DNA of 64,000 nucleotides from the NCBI GenBank assembly GCA_932526585.2, contig OW052250.1, positions 35,060,673-35,124,672 on the forward strand, read 5' to 3'. A program made the translations under genes and the position numbers. How positions within the stretch are numbered: the stretch's first letter is position 1; each line of letters opens with the position of its first letter. The notes beneath the pieces were generated by a model. It was not told the origin of the DNA and did no database searches. It was given only the letters and a program-made list of their open reading frames with translations. Origin of the DNA: Philonthus cognatus. Taxonomy: Eukaryota > Arthropoda > Insecta > Coleoptera > Staphylinidae. Of the stretch, positions 11,094-22,139 are shown in pieces.

Positions 11094-11395
11094 CATACTT
11101 ATACAAGGATGTTTCATTTTAAGTATACATATCTCGATTTGTAAATGTTCAGACATTAGATGTTTTTGTAATGCGTTCAATTTGAAGCTTCTAACGAGTG
11201 TTTCCACTGCTAATTTAGCAGTATGCTAAAGATGTATAATTTGAACTTTACATAAAACCAGTATTTTTTACGCGTGGCACATGACGTAAAATTTCCAGTT
11301 TAGAAAAGCTACAAAATTTGGAATTATCGTTCCGCTTCGCTACGCGGCCAAACCAAATAATCAGATTATTCTAAACTCGAAATGTTACTTCATGC
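11094..11395. mobile_element. Cruciform MITE, left half
   Basis: AAGTATACATATCTCGATTT, CAATTTGAAGCTTCTAACGA and GAGTGTTTCCACT precede the palindrome 11279-11395, whose core is TCGTTCCGCTTCGCTACGCGG. The right half is replaced by the palindrome at 11398. Confidence 0.8.
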
Positions 11396-11397
11396 TT

Positions 11398-11624
11398 ATT
11401 TGTGAAAATTAAATCACTACAAAAAATTAAAATAACTGTATAATATAATAAAAATACATGGTTTTTTTCTTTTAAGTGTACATACCTCGATATAGATTGT
11501 ACATTTTTAGGTCAAAAATGTACAATCTATATCGAGGTATGTACACTTAAAAGAAAAAAACCATGTATTTTTATTATATTATACAGTTATTTTAATTTTT
11601 TGTAGTGATTTAATTTTCACAAAT
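11398..11624. repeat. Perfect palindrome with 111-bp arms and 5-nt loop
   Basis: Arms 11398-11508 and 11514-11624 are reverse complements with no difference that I could find by eye, separated only by AGGTC. Each arm contains a cruciform-MITE end (TTTTTTTCTTTTAAGTGTAC) plus flanking DNA beyond it, so this is more than a MITE's own symmetry. Confidence 0.85.
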
Positions 11625-12039
11625 TCAATAAAGAAAATGTGTTTTTAAACTTTGTCTGCGATTTTTATTTTGAATACCAAATAGAACGTTTATATCAGCG
11701 TTGTGTAATTGCGTTATTATGAGGGTAGATAAATTCAATATTCATAATTTTGTGGATGTTTCATTGTGAAAGACATTAAGTGTATTTTCATTTTGCTAGC
11801 TCGCTGTTTTCTGAAACAGGCCTACACATTTTATCGATTGCAAACATAATATTGAAATTTTTTAATAGAATGTTTCTCCGTTAATTTTACGATCGCAAGT
11901 ATTAAAATAAACACGTAAGTTATAAGAGTGTACGACAATTTTGTATACCTATTAATTCAAACAGTAAAATAGATTAAGTGCATAGGAAATCAATTCCACT
12001 TAATAGAATTTGCTTTTAAATAGTATAGACCTATATATA

Positions 12040-12577
12040 CCGTGTTACCGTTATATTTGAATTCAGAGTTAAGCGCTAGTTGGCCCCTAAGTTACCTAAA
12101 TATGTCAGTAACCGTAGCTCGGAGGATGATAGAAAAGCGGCGATTATAGAAAGCTTTCGTACCGGACGAACGTCAGCTTACACGAGTCATTTGGTGTAAA
12201 AAATTTTCTCTGACAACGTTGACATGTTTTGGTCGAAGGGCTTTTGGTCTCTTGCCAGTCCCAACCTAAACCCTCTAGACTACTACGCGTGGAGCGCATT
12301 CAAGAGACAAATCAACAAGTCTAGGCAACCTAATGACAACTTCCTCCGGGCCGCTATCGAGGTAGAATATGAACAGCGATCAATTGAAAACATCGTGCTC
12401 ACTCTTTAGTCCAAGGATTGAGGTGATATACGCGCAGGATGGCTATATAGAATAAAAGTTCTAAGCAAAGATCCTATATATGAGATATAACAAACAATTT
12501 GATATCTTTGTATATTTGCTTAAAAAACAACTTTTTGCACACAACATTTTTTGGCCGGATTGTAACGGAGCACCCTG
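12040..12577 (+). mobile_element. Internally deleted mariner-like element
   Basis: The ends CCGTGTTACCGTTATATTTG and, reversed, CAGGGTGCTCCGTTACAATC are related inverted repeats flanked by TA (12038-12039 and 12578-12579). Inside is only the C-terminal part of a transposase. Confidence 0.7.
12224..12409 (+). pseudogene. mariner-like transposase C-terminal remnant
   Basis: LASPNLNPLDYYAWSAFK matches the third catalytic-motif block of mariner-type transposases (SPDLNPLDYxxWG). The aspartate of SPD is changed to N, while the presumed catalytic D of PLDY is kept. The preceding two catalytic blocks are absent. Downstream codons (about 12410-12470) drift out of frame. Confidence 0.7.
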
Positions 12578-12579
12578 TA

Positions 12580-13332
12580 CTCCTATATGATCGTTTAGTA
12601 GATTTATCAATGTACTCTTTATTTACATTCATTACAAACATCTTATACAAGGACGATTCTCATGTAATTTAGTCACTATTCCACACTTACAAAAAAATTA
12701 TATTAACAGAATTAATCATATCCAGGCGCATTCACCTTTTGGAAGTATTTATTACAAAATTGTAACTTCTTATCATCACAGCTTTGAATGCAACGTTTGA
12801 TTTATTTTTGTCTATATTATTATTATAAAGTAAAACGATTAGGAAGTCTGTAATAAGTCAATAGGGGTCATGTGTAAAATTTATATTTGGACAAAATTAT
12901 TTAAATAATTGACGCTAAGAATTTACAAAAGTCATATAAAAAAATGATTTCAATTTATAAGGAGAGAAAAGAATATGATAAGATAGTCTTCGTTGATAAT
13001 TAAAAGGCGAGCGCACTGAGCCTTAAAAATAAAAAGCAAATTCAAGGCTAAAAGCGTGCAAATCTTGCAAAACAAAATTATGTGCAAGCGGGGGAATCAA
13101 CGTGACGCGCGAGCGCTTCGTATCCTTATATGGCTATACGTATACGAAGAGCACTGATAAAACCATCGCGAAATAGAAGAAAGGGATTTTTTTCCACGAT
13201 AACCCGAACGAGGAAGTTGTAAACGAGAAAGTACAGAACCGAAGTGACCAACTTAGGAAACAAAAGGTAAATTATAAATCGTTATAAGTGATTAGAAAAC
13301 AGTGTTAGAAATAGATTAGAATACAGTGTTAG
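12580..13332. other. Spacer leading into the satellite
   Basis: No coding frame. A GC-richer patch with GTGACGCGCGAGCGCTTCG near 13103 and a 24-bp imperfect duplication (AGTGTTAGAAA...) near 13300 lie directly before the array. Confidence 0.4.
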
Positions 13333-13975
13333 AAAAAGGAACACCGAATTAAAGTCGCAAACCATCTTTTTTATCGTATACAAGAAATGTAGGAAAAAGC
13401 CGAATTAAAGTCGCGAACCATGTTTCTTACCGTTTACAAGAAATGTAGGAAAAAGAGGAATTAAAGTCGCGAGACAATTTTCTTATGGTTTACAAGAAAT
13501 GTAGGAATAAGCCGAATTAAAGTCGCAAATCATGCTTTTTATCGTTTACAAGAAATGTAGGAAAAAGCCGAATTAAGGTCGCGAACCATGTTTCTTATCG
13601 TTTACAAGAAATGTAGGAAAAAGCCGAATTAAAGTCGCGAACCATGTTTTGTTAAAGTTTACAAGAAATGTAGGAAAAAGCGGAATTAAAGTCGCGAGCC
13701 AATTTTCTTATGATTTACCAGAAATGTAGGAAAAAGCCGAATTAAAGTCGCAAACCATGCTTTTTATCGTTTACAAGAAATGTAGGAAAAGCCGAATTAA
13801 AGTCGCGAACCATGTTTCTTATCGATTACAAGAAATGTAGGAAAAAGCCAATTTAAAGTCGTGAACCATGTTTATTATCGTTTACAAGAAATGTAGGAAA
13901 AAGCCGAATTAAAGTCGCAAACCATGTTTCTTACCATTTACAAGAAATGTAGGAAAAAAGCCGAAGTTAAACTTA
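13333..13975 (+). repeat. 56-bp satellite array, about 11 units
   Basis: The unit is TTTACAAGAAATGTAGGAAA, then AAGCCGAATTAAAGTCGCGA, then ACCATGTTTCTTATCG. Successive CAAGAAATG starts at 13381, 13437, 13493 and 13549 give a constant 56-bp period. Units differ by a few substitutions each, mostly C/T in the ATG-flanking part. No long ORF crosses the units. Confidence 0.9.
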
Positions 13976-14250
13976 AACATTAAGAAACATAGTTCGCGTC
14001 TTTAATTCGGCTTTTTCCTGCATTTCTCGTAATCAGTAAGAAACATGGTTCGCGATTTTACTTCGGCTTTCTCCTATATTTCTCGTAAACGTTAGGAAAC
14101 GGATCGCAATTTTGACCCGTTTCCTAACGTTTACGAGAAATATAGGAGAAAGCCGAAGTAAAATCGCGAACCATGTTTCTTACTGATTACGAGAAATGAA
14201 GGAAAAAGCCGAATTAAAGTCGCGAACTATGTTTCTTAATGTTTAAGGGA
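13972..14250. repeat. Inverted continuation of the satellite (palindromic turn)
   Basis: The array flips orientation at about 13972 (TTCGCGTCTTTAATTCGGCT), runs two reversed units, turns at 14104-14122 and comes back in the forward direction. The arms of roughly 130 bp are nearly identical, including shared variants such as CTCCTATATTTCTCGTAAAC, so the palindrome is younger than the spread of the array. Confidence 0.85.
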
Positions 14251-14280
14251 AATGTAGGAGAAAGAGGTATTAAAAGAGAG

Positions 14281-15184
14281 AATGGGTTTCGTGGGTTTTC
14301 CCATCTTGTAAATTGAAGTCGGAAATTTGCTCCCACACGTAGAGTCAGATACATTTTTTTTAGTAGAGAGTGTGCACGGTTTGTAATTCGATATAGTATC
14401 TGTTTTTATAAATTAATATATAATTTTAATTGAATAAAGTTCGCATTTGTTACTCACTTCCTAATTTTAGATTTTGTCCACACACAATCCTTATCAAAAT
14501 TAATAAGAAAGGACAGCAAACGATAATACATATTGACACAAGCAACGAACTTGTTAAATAAATAAAAGGGCTACTACATACACAACACAACGTACAATTC
14601 AAAATACAAATTATAAATTTGTATAACACCGGGGGTCAAACCATTACAAGTCTGCGCATGGATATCTTCTAGACAATACTGCTACTTTTGTATCACGTTG
14701 CTACTTGTCATTGCTACTTTTTACTCGGTGATTTTAAACTGAGACTGTGATTATGGTTCAAATGGATATTCTGAATATAGGGTATTCGGTCCGCTTAGAT
14801 GGGTTTTGAAAGAAAGTTTGTCAAAATTAACTTAGAATGTTAATTTTGATAAGCTATTGTAATATTATACATTTCAATATAGTGCGATGTATTTGCAGGG
14901 AAAGTAGCTGTTTCAATGAATATTTATTCTTAGTAGTTTAATTAAATAAGACTAGTTGTATACATGTTTGAAGTTTTGCAAACTAAAAGAATGATAAGAT
15001 TATTTTTTTAATTTAAAATAGTTTTGAATATAAAATATTAATTTCTTTAAACACAGTTCTAACCAACTTTATTTAATGTTGATGATTTTGATCAGTTTTA
15101 TTTCTTTAATCTTGTTATATATTATTATTACTGTTTAAATAATGATGCGTGTGTTTTAAAAGTACCCAATATTTCAGAGATTTA
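14281..15184. other. Spacer with an old Penelope-like tail copy (14830-15062)
   Basis: GGAAAGTAGCTGTTTCAATG followed by GCAAACTAAAAGAATGATAA and ATAGTTTTGAATATAAA parallels the end of the repeat at 26120-26300 with many changes. The remainder has no recognised feature. Confidence 0.5.
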
Positions 15185-15295
15185 TACGAGTAGCGCATGA
15201 AGTAAAATTTCGAGTTTAGAAAACCACCAAATTTTCAGCCTTTTCTAAACTCGAAATTTTACTTCATGCTTAATCAGGAACTGGAAACACTCATT
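15185..15295. mobile_element. Cruciform MITE remnant
   Basis: Palindrome 15195-15269 without the CpG core, followed by CTTAATCAGGAACTGGAAAC. Confidence 0.8.
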
Positions 15296-15470
15296 AGGAT
15301 ATTATAAAAACTTTTTATAAAAACTCTGAAATAAAATTCCGTATTATAAAGCGAACCTACCAAATAAATTGCAATTCTAGAAATAAATAATTTAATTAGT
15401 AGATTACAGACCGAAATTAAACATTTTCATTGTGGCCATAGCTGAAACCACCAATTTTTTAAATTGAATT

Positions 15471-15519
15471 GTCAATATTTCAGATAAAATTGTCAATATT
15501 TCAGATAAAATTGTCAATC
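15471..15519. repeat. 21-bp tandem repeat
   Basis: ATTGTCAATATTTCAGATAAA in two full and one partial copies. Confidence 0.8.
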
Positions 15520-15609
15520 AAATTGAAAATTTAGTATAATTCCTTATAATTATAGAGAATAACCGCGGAATAGGACAGAATTACACAGAACAATATTACA
15601 AATTATAAA

Positions 15610-15925
15610 AGACTTAAACGAGTGTTTTCCACTCCCAGGCTAAGCATGAAGTAAAATTTCGAGTTTAGAAAAGCCTGAAAATTTGGTTTGGTCGCGTAGC
15701 GCGAAGCGCGGAGCGGCCAAACCAAATTTTCAGGCTTTTCTAAACTCGAAATTTTACTTCATGCGCCACGCGTACAAGACACTGATTTCAAGTAAAGTTC
15801 ACTTGTTCACAATATTTGGTTTGGTCGCTCCGCGCTACGCGACCAAACCAAATTTTCAGGCTTTTCTAAACTCGAAATTTTACTTTATGTTTAGTCTGGG
15901 AGTGGAAAACACTCATTTAAACTTT
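15610..15925. mobile_element. Cruciform MITE, two palindromes, second partial
   Basis: GAGTGTTTTCCACTCCCAGG leads to palindrome 15644-15764. After a short spacer follows a half palindrome at 15817-15889 that starts inside the core (TTTGGTTTGGTCGCTCCGC). The inner flank GCATGAAGTAAAATT of the second copy is missing. Confidence 0.85.
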
Positions 15926-15929
15926 AAAT

Positions 15930-17120
15930 GGAACTAATTTAAAAAAAGCGTATGCATAAGTATAAAAATCCCTGCTTATGTCTGACTTAAAAAACTCTAG
16001 GTCTTCGACTCCTTAGAATGTCTTGTGGTTCGAATTAATCACTGTCAGGGAAGATATTATGAGCAAACTAAAATCTGACATGGATGATATGGTAGACATG
16101 ATAACCGTAATGAAATTAATAAATACAAGTAGTAGAATCTAAAGTAATTATTATAATATAATAATAGACTTTTGACTTTTAACTGTCAAATTATTTAGAG
16201 AATGAAATTTACTTGGTAGAAAAACAAACAAATAATTTACTGAGGAGATTTATTAGCCAAATAAAATTATTTTGTGTTTATAATACTGACATTTTTGGAA
16301 TAAATAAATTTATTCCTAAAGTAAATTTTATTTACGGAATGAAATGTTTTATAATACCGGGCATAAGAGAAGTAAACATATATTGTATTACAATTACAAC
16401 TCAAAAATTAACAATTGGAGGCTACGATTTTTTTTAAATGCTGAAAATGTGTGCTATCATTAATAATGATAGCAAAAATGTTAATGATAAAATTATTATG
16501 AAATCAATAGAAATTAAGACATAAGAAAACGGTTCTTACGTTCACAAAAATCCAATTTCTATAAACAAATGGAAAAATCAAGATATATTTTAGATTTTTA
16601 CCAACAATTCAGAGATTTAAAAAAATACAAATCTTAGTTATAACTTTAATTTGGTTCTCATTGATCACTTGATAAAACATTTTAACTGATATTGAATTTT
16701 AATTAAAGGCACTTGGTTTGTTTCACTAACTTGTTTATTTTTCCAACCAGTTTCGACTTATCGTCCTTCTCAAGGAATGCACAGAGAATATATTTTTGCA
16801 GAGTAATATACACAATTATAAGTTCGAATTAATAAAATCGATTGCCTTTTAGTAAAATTAAAAGTAGTTGATTTTATCTATTATAATTGTGAACAATTTG
16901 AAATGAAAATACAAATGCTTTAGATTTCCATAGCATTCCAATGTTGTGAAAATAAACAAAACTTTTTTGATCAACGTTGAAAGGAAAGGAAAGAAGAAAC
17001 ATTTACTTTTTACAAGTCGCTCAAAATCAGGAATAGAGTTGAAAATTCGGGATTCTCTTCGTTACTTAATGTTTTGAATGAAACATTTTAAAATAAATAA
17101 AGAATATGCAAACACTTCTA
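15930..17120. other. AT-rich spacer with one CGAAAC-box tail
   Basis: The minus strand at 16735-16800 reads CTTGAGAAGGACGATAAGTC, GAAACTGGTTGG and later GTGAAACAAACCAAGTG, a member of the tail family described at 55645. The open frame at 16213-16437 is low-complexity and matches nothing I know. Confidence 0.5.
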
Positions 17121-17124
17121 AATA

Positions 17125-17300
17125 TACAGGGAATTATTTTTTTAATATACATATACATATGAAGGAATATATATGCTCTATAATGTTAAAGCGTTCATTA
17201 TTTTTCAAAAACGTTGAATTTGAAGTTTCCAGCGATGGTTTCCAATACTTGGTTAAGCATGAAGTAAATTTACGAGCTCAGAAAAATTTTAATGTTTGGT
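17125..17300. mobile_element. Cruciform MITE, left-end fragment
   Basis: CAGGGAATTATTTTTTTAAT, TTGAATTTGAAGTTTCC and GTTAAGCATGAAGTAAATTT; it ends at the start of the first palindrome. Confidence 0.75.
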
Positions 17301-17352
17301 GAGATATGGCTGGGGTGTAAACCTATGCCAATATCATCGAATACAAATTAAA

Positions 17353-17756
17353 AATAAGCGTTCAGAGCACACTGCAAACAAAACTGATTTTGACGATTTT
17401 ATATTTTCTTTTATCGCTTAGTTATCATTGATATTGGAAGCATAATATTTATAAAGATTTATATGGTCATCAAAGTTGGTTATGAGCTCATGTTGTAGAT
17501 ATTTTTTTCACAGCCTACTACAAAAATATATATATTAAAAAAAAATCATCAGATAATACATCAAATTAAATAGAATATAAAAATCTACAAAATGAGATCA
17601 TGGCCATCCTGGAAAATATTTAAATAAGAATAACATAGTGCCTGAATAGTGTTAAAATAATCATGCTTCCATCATCAATAAAAAACAAGTTGTAAAAGAT
17701 AATAAAATATCCCCAAAATCAGTTTTTTCACAGTGTGCTCTGAACGTTTAATATTT
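17353..17756. mobile_element. Small inverted-repeat element (MITE)
   Basis: AGCGTTCAGAGCACACTG near 17357 and its complement CAGTGTGCTCTGAACGTT near 17730, with similarity continuing inward for about 35 bp. No ORF; class not assigned. Confidence 0.65.
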
Positions 17757-18599
17757 TTGTTAGTTTTACATTGGTCATAGATAGTACTCCTTTTCCTGCA
17801 TATTTGCTCCCATTTAACCGATTCTCTATATTTTACCGTTTAGATTGTTTACAAGATACCAATACACGGTCTGCTTAATTGGGACACCCTTTATACTAGA
17901 ATGACATTCGTGTATATTACCGTAAAATGTTTGTATATAATATAATACACCAATGAATCCTGACGCATTCATAATTATTATAAGATATTATTGACTACCG
18001 CAAAATATATCTACTCATAAGTATTATCGACTTTTTTGTTGTTGCTAATAAATATTGATGTACACGTATTAATATAAGACATTTTTTTTATTTAGGTACT
18101 CTTTTTTTCATTCAAATACTTAATACCCCAATTTATTGAATCGTGATGGCATTAGGATTATCCCAAATTTCGTGGTTCAACGATGCTTATGCAAATCTGA
18201 TGGAATGAATAAATTCATCTAAAGGTATATTGAATATAATACTCGAAGGAAGAAAATCAATTTGTCCTCAGTAATAATCATATCTATAATATTTTATTCA
18301 TTCTATTGAGAATATACTTGACCTTCTGTGATAACTTAATTATTAAAGTTAATAAACAATACAACTTAATGGTGCAATTGCTTTTTCAAAACAGTAGTAT
18401 TGTTTTCGTATAAAATTGGTATTGGAAATATTCATTGTTTAAGTTAAAGGTCGTCACCGAAAAAATAGTGTATTTGTGTGACTTTATTACTGTAATATTG
18501 CAATTAAGGTTGTTAAAAACACGTTTTTCTTAATTTTAATTAAAAAAAAACATTTTTTACAAAACGTGTTTTTTCATTAAAACAGTGTTTACATTAACA

Positions 18600-18705
18600 T
18601 TAACAATTAAAAACATGTTTAAAACGTGTTAGAAACGTGTTTAAAACATGTTTAAAACGTGTTTAAAACATGTTTAAAACACGTTTAAAACGTGTTTAAA
18701 ACAGA
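18600..18705. repeat. GTTTAAAAC minisatellite
   Basis: GTTTAAAACRYG units of about 10 to 11 bp repeated roughly nine times, alternating CATGTTTAAAA and CGTGTTTAAAA. A weaker relative lies at 20800-20910. Confidence 0.8.
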
Positions 18706-18984
18706 ATACACAAGGCATTTTGAGTAGACATATACAGCGTTTTTTAAATTTGCAGGAACTTGTTGTTTCAAAGCGGTTAATTTGAGGCTTTTAACGAGTG
18801 TTTTCTACTCCCAGACTAAGCATGAAGTAACATTTCGAGTTTAGAAAAGCCTAAGAATTTGGATTGGCCGCGTAGCAAAGCAGAGCGGCCAATCCAAATT
18901 AGGCTTTTCTAAACTCAAAATTTTACTTCATGCGCCATGCTTAAGAACACTGATTTACAGTGACGATAAGAAAACACACATATA

Positions 18985-20191
18985 AAGGGTGGGCCATTCA
19001 GTATACAACACCCGGTTAACGAAATGGCACGCTATACGCTCGATAAACGTTGGGAAATGTTAAAAATTTACTTTGAATGTAATTCGTGTATTGCAGAACT
19101 TGTGTGAAAATTGCGTACAAAATTCGGTCACGAATATGCACCAAATGCAAGTCTTCTAAAGAAATTTGTTCACAAAGTTCGTGAAACTGGTATGCTGGTA
19201 GACCGTAGTAAAGTTCCACACGCTCGTCCGGTTCGTACACCCGAGAATATTGCTGCTGGGCTACAGCAGTAGTGTGCAAGCCAACCCGAGAACATCGACT
19301 CGTCATCGCTCTCAGCAATTTAACATTAGTCGCACTACCTTGAGGCGTATTTTGCATAAAGACATCTGTTTATTCGCCTATAAGGTCCAAATAACACAGC
19401 AGTTGAAGAGAGTTGACCATCCACTTCGATACAACTTTGCTAATCGGGCCTTAGAGCAGCTGGAAGCCGATGGTGAATTTTGGCGAAAAATTATCTTTTC
19501 CGATGAAGCGCATTTTCACCTCGAGGGCTATGTAAACAAGCAAAACTGCAGGATTTGGGCATCGGAAAACCCACACGTGATCGTTAAGCAGCCAATGCAT
19601 CCCGAACGAGTGACTATGGTGCGGATTATGGGCCGGCATCTTCAGCCCATTTTTCTTTGAATCTGGCGAAACCGTCAACGGAAACCGCTATAGGACCATG
19701 ATAGCAAACTTTTTTTGGGAGCAAATTGCTGGTTTGGATTTGGGCAACATCTGGTTCCAACAAGATGGGGCGACATGCCACACTAGCAACGAAACTATCG
19801 ACTTATTGCGGTCAAAGTTCGAAAATCGTGTAATCAGCCGTCGTGGAGATCTGAATTGGCCAGCAAGGAGCTGCGATTTGACGGCCATGGACTTTTATCT
19901 CTGGGGTGCCATTAAAAAACGTTGTTATGCCAACGATCCAGCAACGATTGACGATCTTAAAGTTAATGCCATTGCTGAGATAGAACCGCAGACGTTGGAA
20001 AAAGTTCTGAAAAATTGGGTCGAGAGAATGGACTATTGTAAGGCCAGCCGCGGCAGCCAATTGGCTGATGTCATATTCCATGTATAACCGTATACTCTTG
20101 GCTACAAAATAAATTTAAGATCATAAAATTCCATCTAGCCGTTTGTGTTTTATTAACATTTTAAAAAGATTCCTTGCGATGGCCCGCCCTT
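18985..20191 (+). mobile_element. DD41D Tc1/mariner-superfamily transposon, complete ends
   Basis: The ends AAGGGTGGGCCAT and, reversed, AAGGGCGGGCCAT are flanked by TA at 18983-18984 and 20192-20193. Length 1207 bp. The single transposase reading is broken. Element boundaries, target site and protein agree with each other. Confidence 0.85.
19024..20087 (+). pseudogene. DD41D transposase, broken
   Basis: It starts MARYTLDKRWEMLKIYFE with the N-terminal helix-turn-helix region. A TGA follows AEL, and a stop and frameshift lie near 19270. The middle frame (to 19660) holds RTTLRRILHKDI and the first catalytic block IIFSDEAHFHLEGYVNKQ. After a second frameshift, IWFQQDGATCHTSNETID gives catalytic D2 and WPARSCDLTAMDFYLWG gives D3. 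I count 41 residues between D2 and D3, hence DD41D. The C-terminus is YCKASRGSQLADVIFHV. At least two stops and two frameshifts, so it is inactive. Confidence 0.85.
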
Positions 20192-20610
20192 TACAATAAC
20201 GATTATAGGCAACCTAATATACGTTAGAGTTATTGGGTTGCCTATAATCACTGATTTAAACAATTTGTTCAGCGCAGAATTTGACTCATGTTGTGTTCAC
20301 ATCAACATATTGGATTGGTAAAGCTGTATATTTCAAACTTTACGATATATCAGTGTTTTATACGTGTGGCGCATGAAGTAAAATTTCGAGTTTAGAAAAG
20401 CCTAATTTGGATTGGCCGCTTCGCTTCGCTACGCGGCCAATCCAAATTTTCAGGCTTTTCTAAACTCGAAATTTTATTTTATGCTTAGTCTGGGAGTGGA
20501 AAACCCTCGTTTAAAGATTTGAATTGAAATCTTTAAGAAAAAAACAACGAATGTCGTAAAATTTACAATGTATGCATATGTATACCTAAAAGAAAAATTC
20601 CCTGTATTTA

Positions 20611-21296
20611 AAAATCACATTTATGCACACACAATTGTGATATTTTATTTTAATAAAATGTTATGATTAATAATGTAATTTGAAAAATCTTCAACAATTT
20701 AGATAAAATTTAAAAACGTATACAAAAAATCTTAATGAAGTAATATAAAGTATAATTTAGCAAATTTAAGATATTAATGAAAACGTTTTAAATAAATTTA
20801 ACGTTAGAAACATGTTTTAAAGAAATGTAATGTTTAAAACAAAACCGTTCAAAACACGACGACTGTTTTTAAACATGTTTAAAACACTGTATTATAACAA
20901 AATGTTTTAAACATAACAATCCTGATTTCAATACAAAGTTCGCCAAAGTTTTTTTTAATAAAGCTTAACACTTGAGGTGTTAATATTAATCTTGTTTAGG
21001 CGGAAGAAAAACAATACATGCATTATCGACGGTAACTTTTAGGCTACGATGATGTAAAATGGATGTCTTTTTAATTTTTTTTAAGTTCTAATCTGATCTC
21101 ATTTTCTGCTATTATAAACAACTGTATACACTTATTTGTCTTTTTACATTAAAACAAAGACTGTTAGATTCTTAGTATAGAGCGGGGTTTTTATCAAAAT
21201 CCGCTTCAGGTCAAGTTGAATAATTCATTTTTTTACTTTTGTAATTTTGTTAACTGTTATTTGCTTTCGTGTTTTTCAAAACATTTATTCAAAGTC
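20611..21296. other. AT-rich spacer
   Basis: No feature beyond the weak GTTTAAAAC repeats at 20800-20910. Confidence 0.4.
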
Positions 21297-21480
21297 TCAG
21301 GCTTTTCTAAACTCGACATTTTTTCATATGCCACGCGTATAAAATACTAAAATATTGTGAAGTAAACAGTATATTTTGAACTACCCTTGAAATCAGTGTT
21401 ATATACGCGTGGCACCTAAAGTAACATTTTCAGGCTTTTTTAGATTCGAAATTTTACTTTTCATAGTTAAATACACTCTT
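21297..21480. mobile_element. Cruciform MITE, degenerate
   Basis: Outer palindrome halves are lost; CAGGCTTTTCTAAACTCGAC, the central spacer with ACGCGTATAAAATAC / TATACGCGTGGCACC, and a last arm remain. Confidence 0.75.
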
Positions 21481-21892
21481 TATGTTTGATCTCAATTAAA
21501 AGAAAAAATCTTTGATAATTTGCAAGAGGTAGCATATGCACGATCTAGACTTATCGTCTATTTTATATGATAGATACTGAATTTAATTGTTTTAATTATT
21601 TTTCAATCGTATTCTTTGTTAGTTTGTTTTATTTTAAGAGAACTTATTGAATTGATTAAAATATTTTACAAATAACAAAATATTAAAATGTTTGTATTCT
21701 GTTATAAGTACATAAAAATGTACAATTCTATTTTAATGAGTTTATAGTTTTTTTGTATTTTTTGTAGTTTTTGCCAAGTTGTCATAATACTGGAAATATT
21801 GTCGAGGAGATGGGGAAAGTAAATTTTATTTAACTGAATATAGAGATATCTTATACTTTTACTTATATTGCGATATAATAGTATATTACGTA

Positions 21893-22090
21893 ACGAGAGT
21901 GGTATGCAGCATATTATAAATGAGCGGACATCTTGCGCACGAGCCGCGCAGCGGCGAGTGCAGTATTCCGCGAGTATGTAATTGCCATACCAATCGAGAA
22001 ACGTACAATACTTTACCTACGCCCTAACAAAATAAACAATGAGCATGAAAGAACAATTTATTTATTGTAATAATTTTTAATAGTACAATG
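21893..22090. repeat. Unclassified ~200-bp repeat with GC-rich hairpin, copy 1
   Basis: GAGTGGTATGCAGCATATTA, GCACGAGCCGCGCAGCGGCG and GCAGTATTCCGCGAGTATG, then GCCATACCA. A near-identical copy lies at 42547-42755. The outer GAGTGGTAT / ATACCACTC pairs (seen best in copy 2), and the centre contains GCCGC-GCA-GCGGC. No coding potential. Confidence 0.75.
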
Positions 22091-22139
22091 ACAATGATGA
22101 AAACTAAATTACTACTTGATCAATGTCAGGGAATAAAGC

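Larger units (their letters stand above)
18755..20610. mobile_element. Cruciform MITE split by a DD41D transposon
   Basis: The left half (palindrome 18820-18933) and right half (palindrome 20371-20484, then the outer arm to 20610) belong to one MITE. Its central spacer was hit by the 1.2-kb element at 18985-20191. Both cores are of a GGATTGGCCGC variant. A short hairpin, GATTATAGGCAACC and its complement, lies at 20197-20253. Confidence 0.8.

Noticed and set aside
13333..14250. CRISPR-like array
   Set aside because: The units are contiguous tandem repeats of 56 bp without unique spacers, in a eukaryotic intron.
12600..14660. An LTR retrotransposon around the satellite
   Set aside because: No pair of direct terminal repeats, primer-binding site or coding region could be identified.
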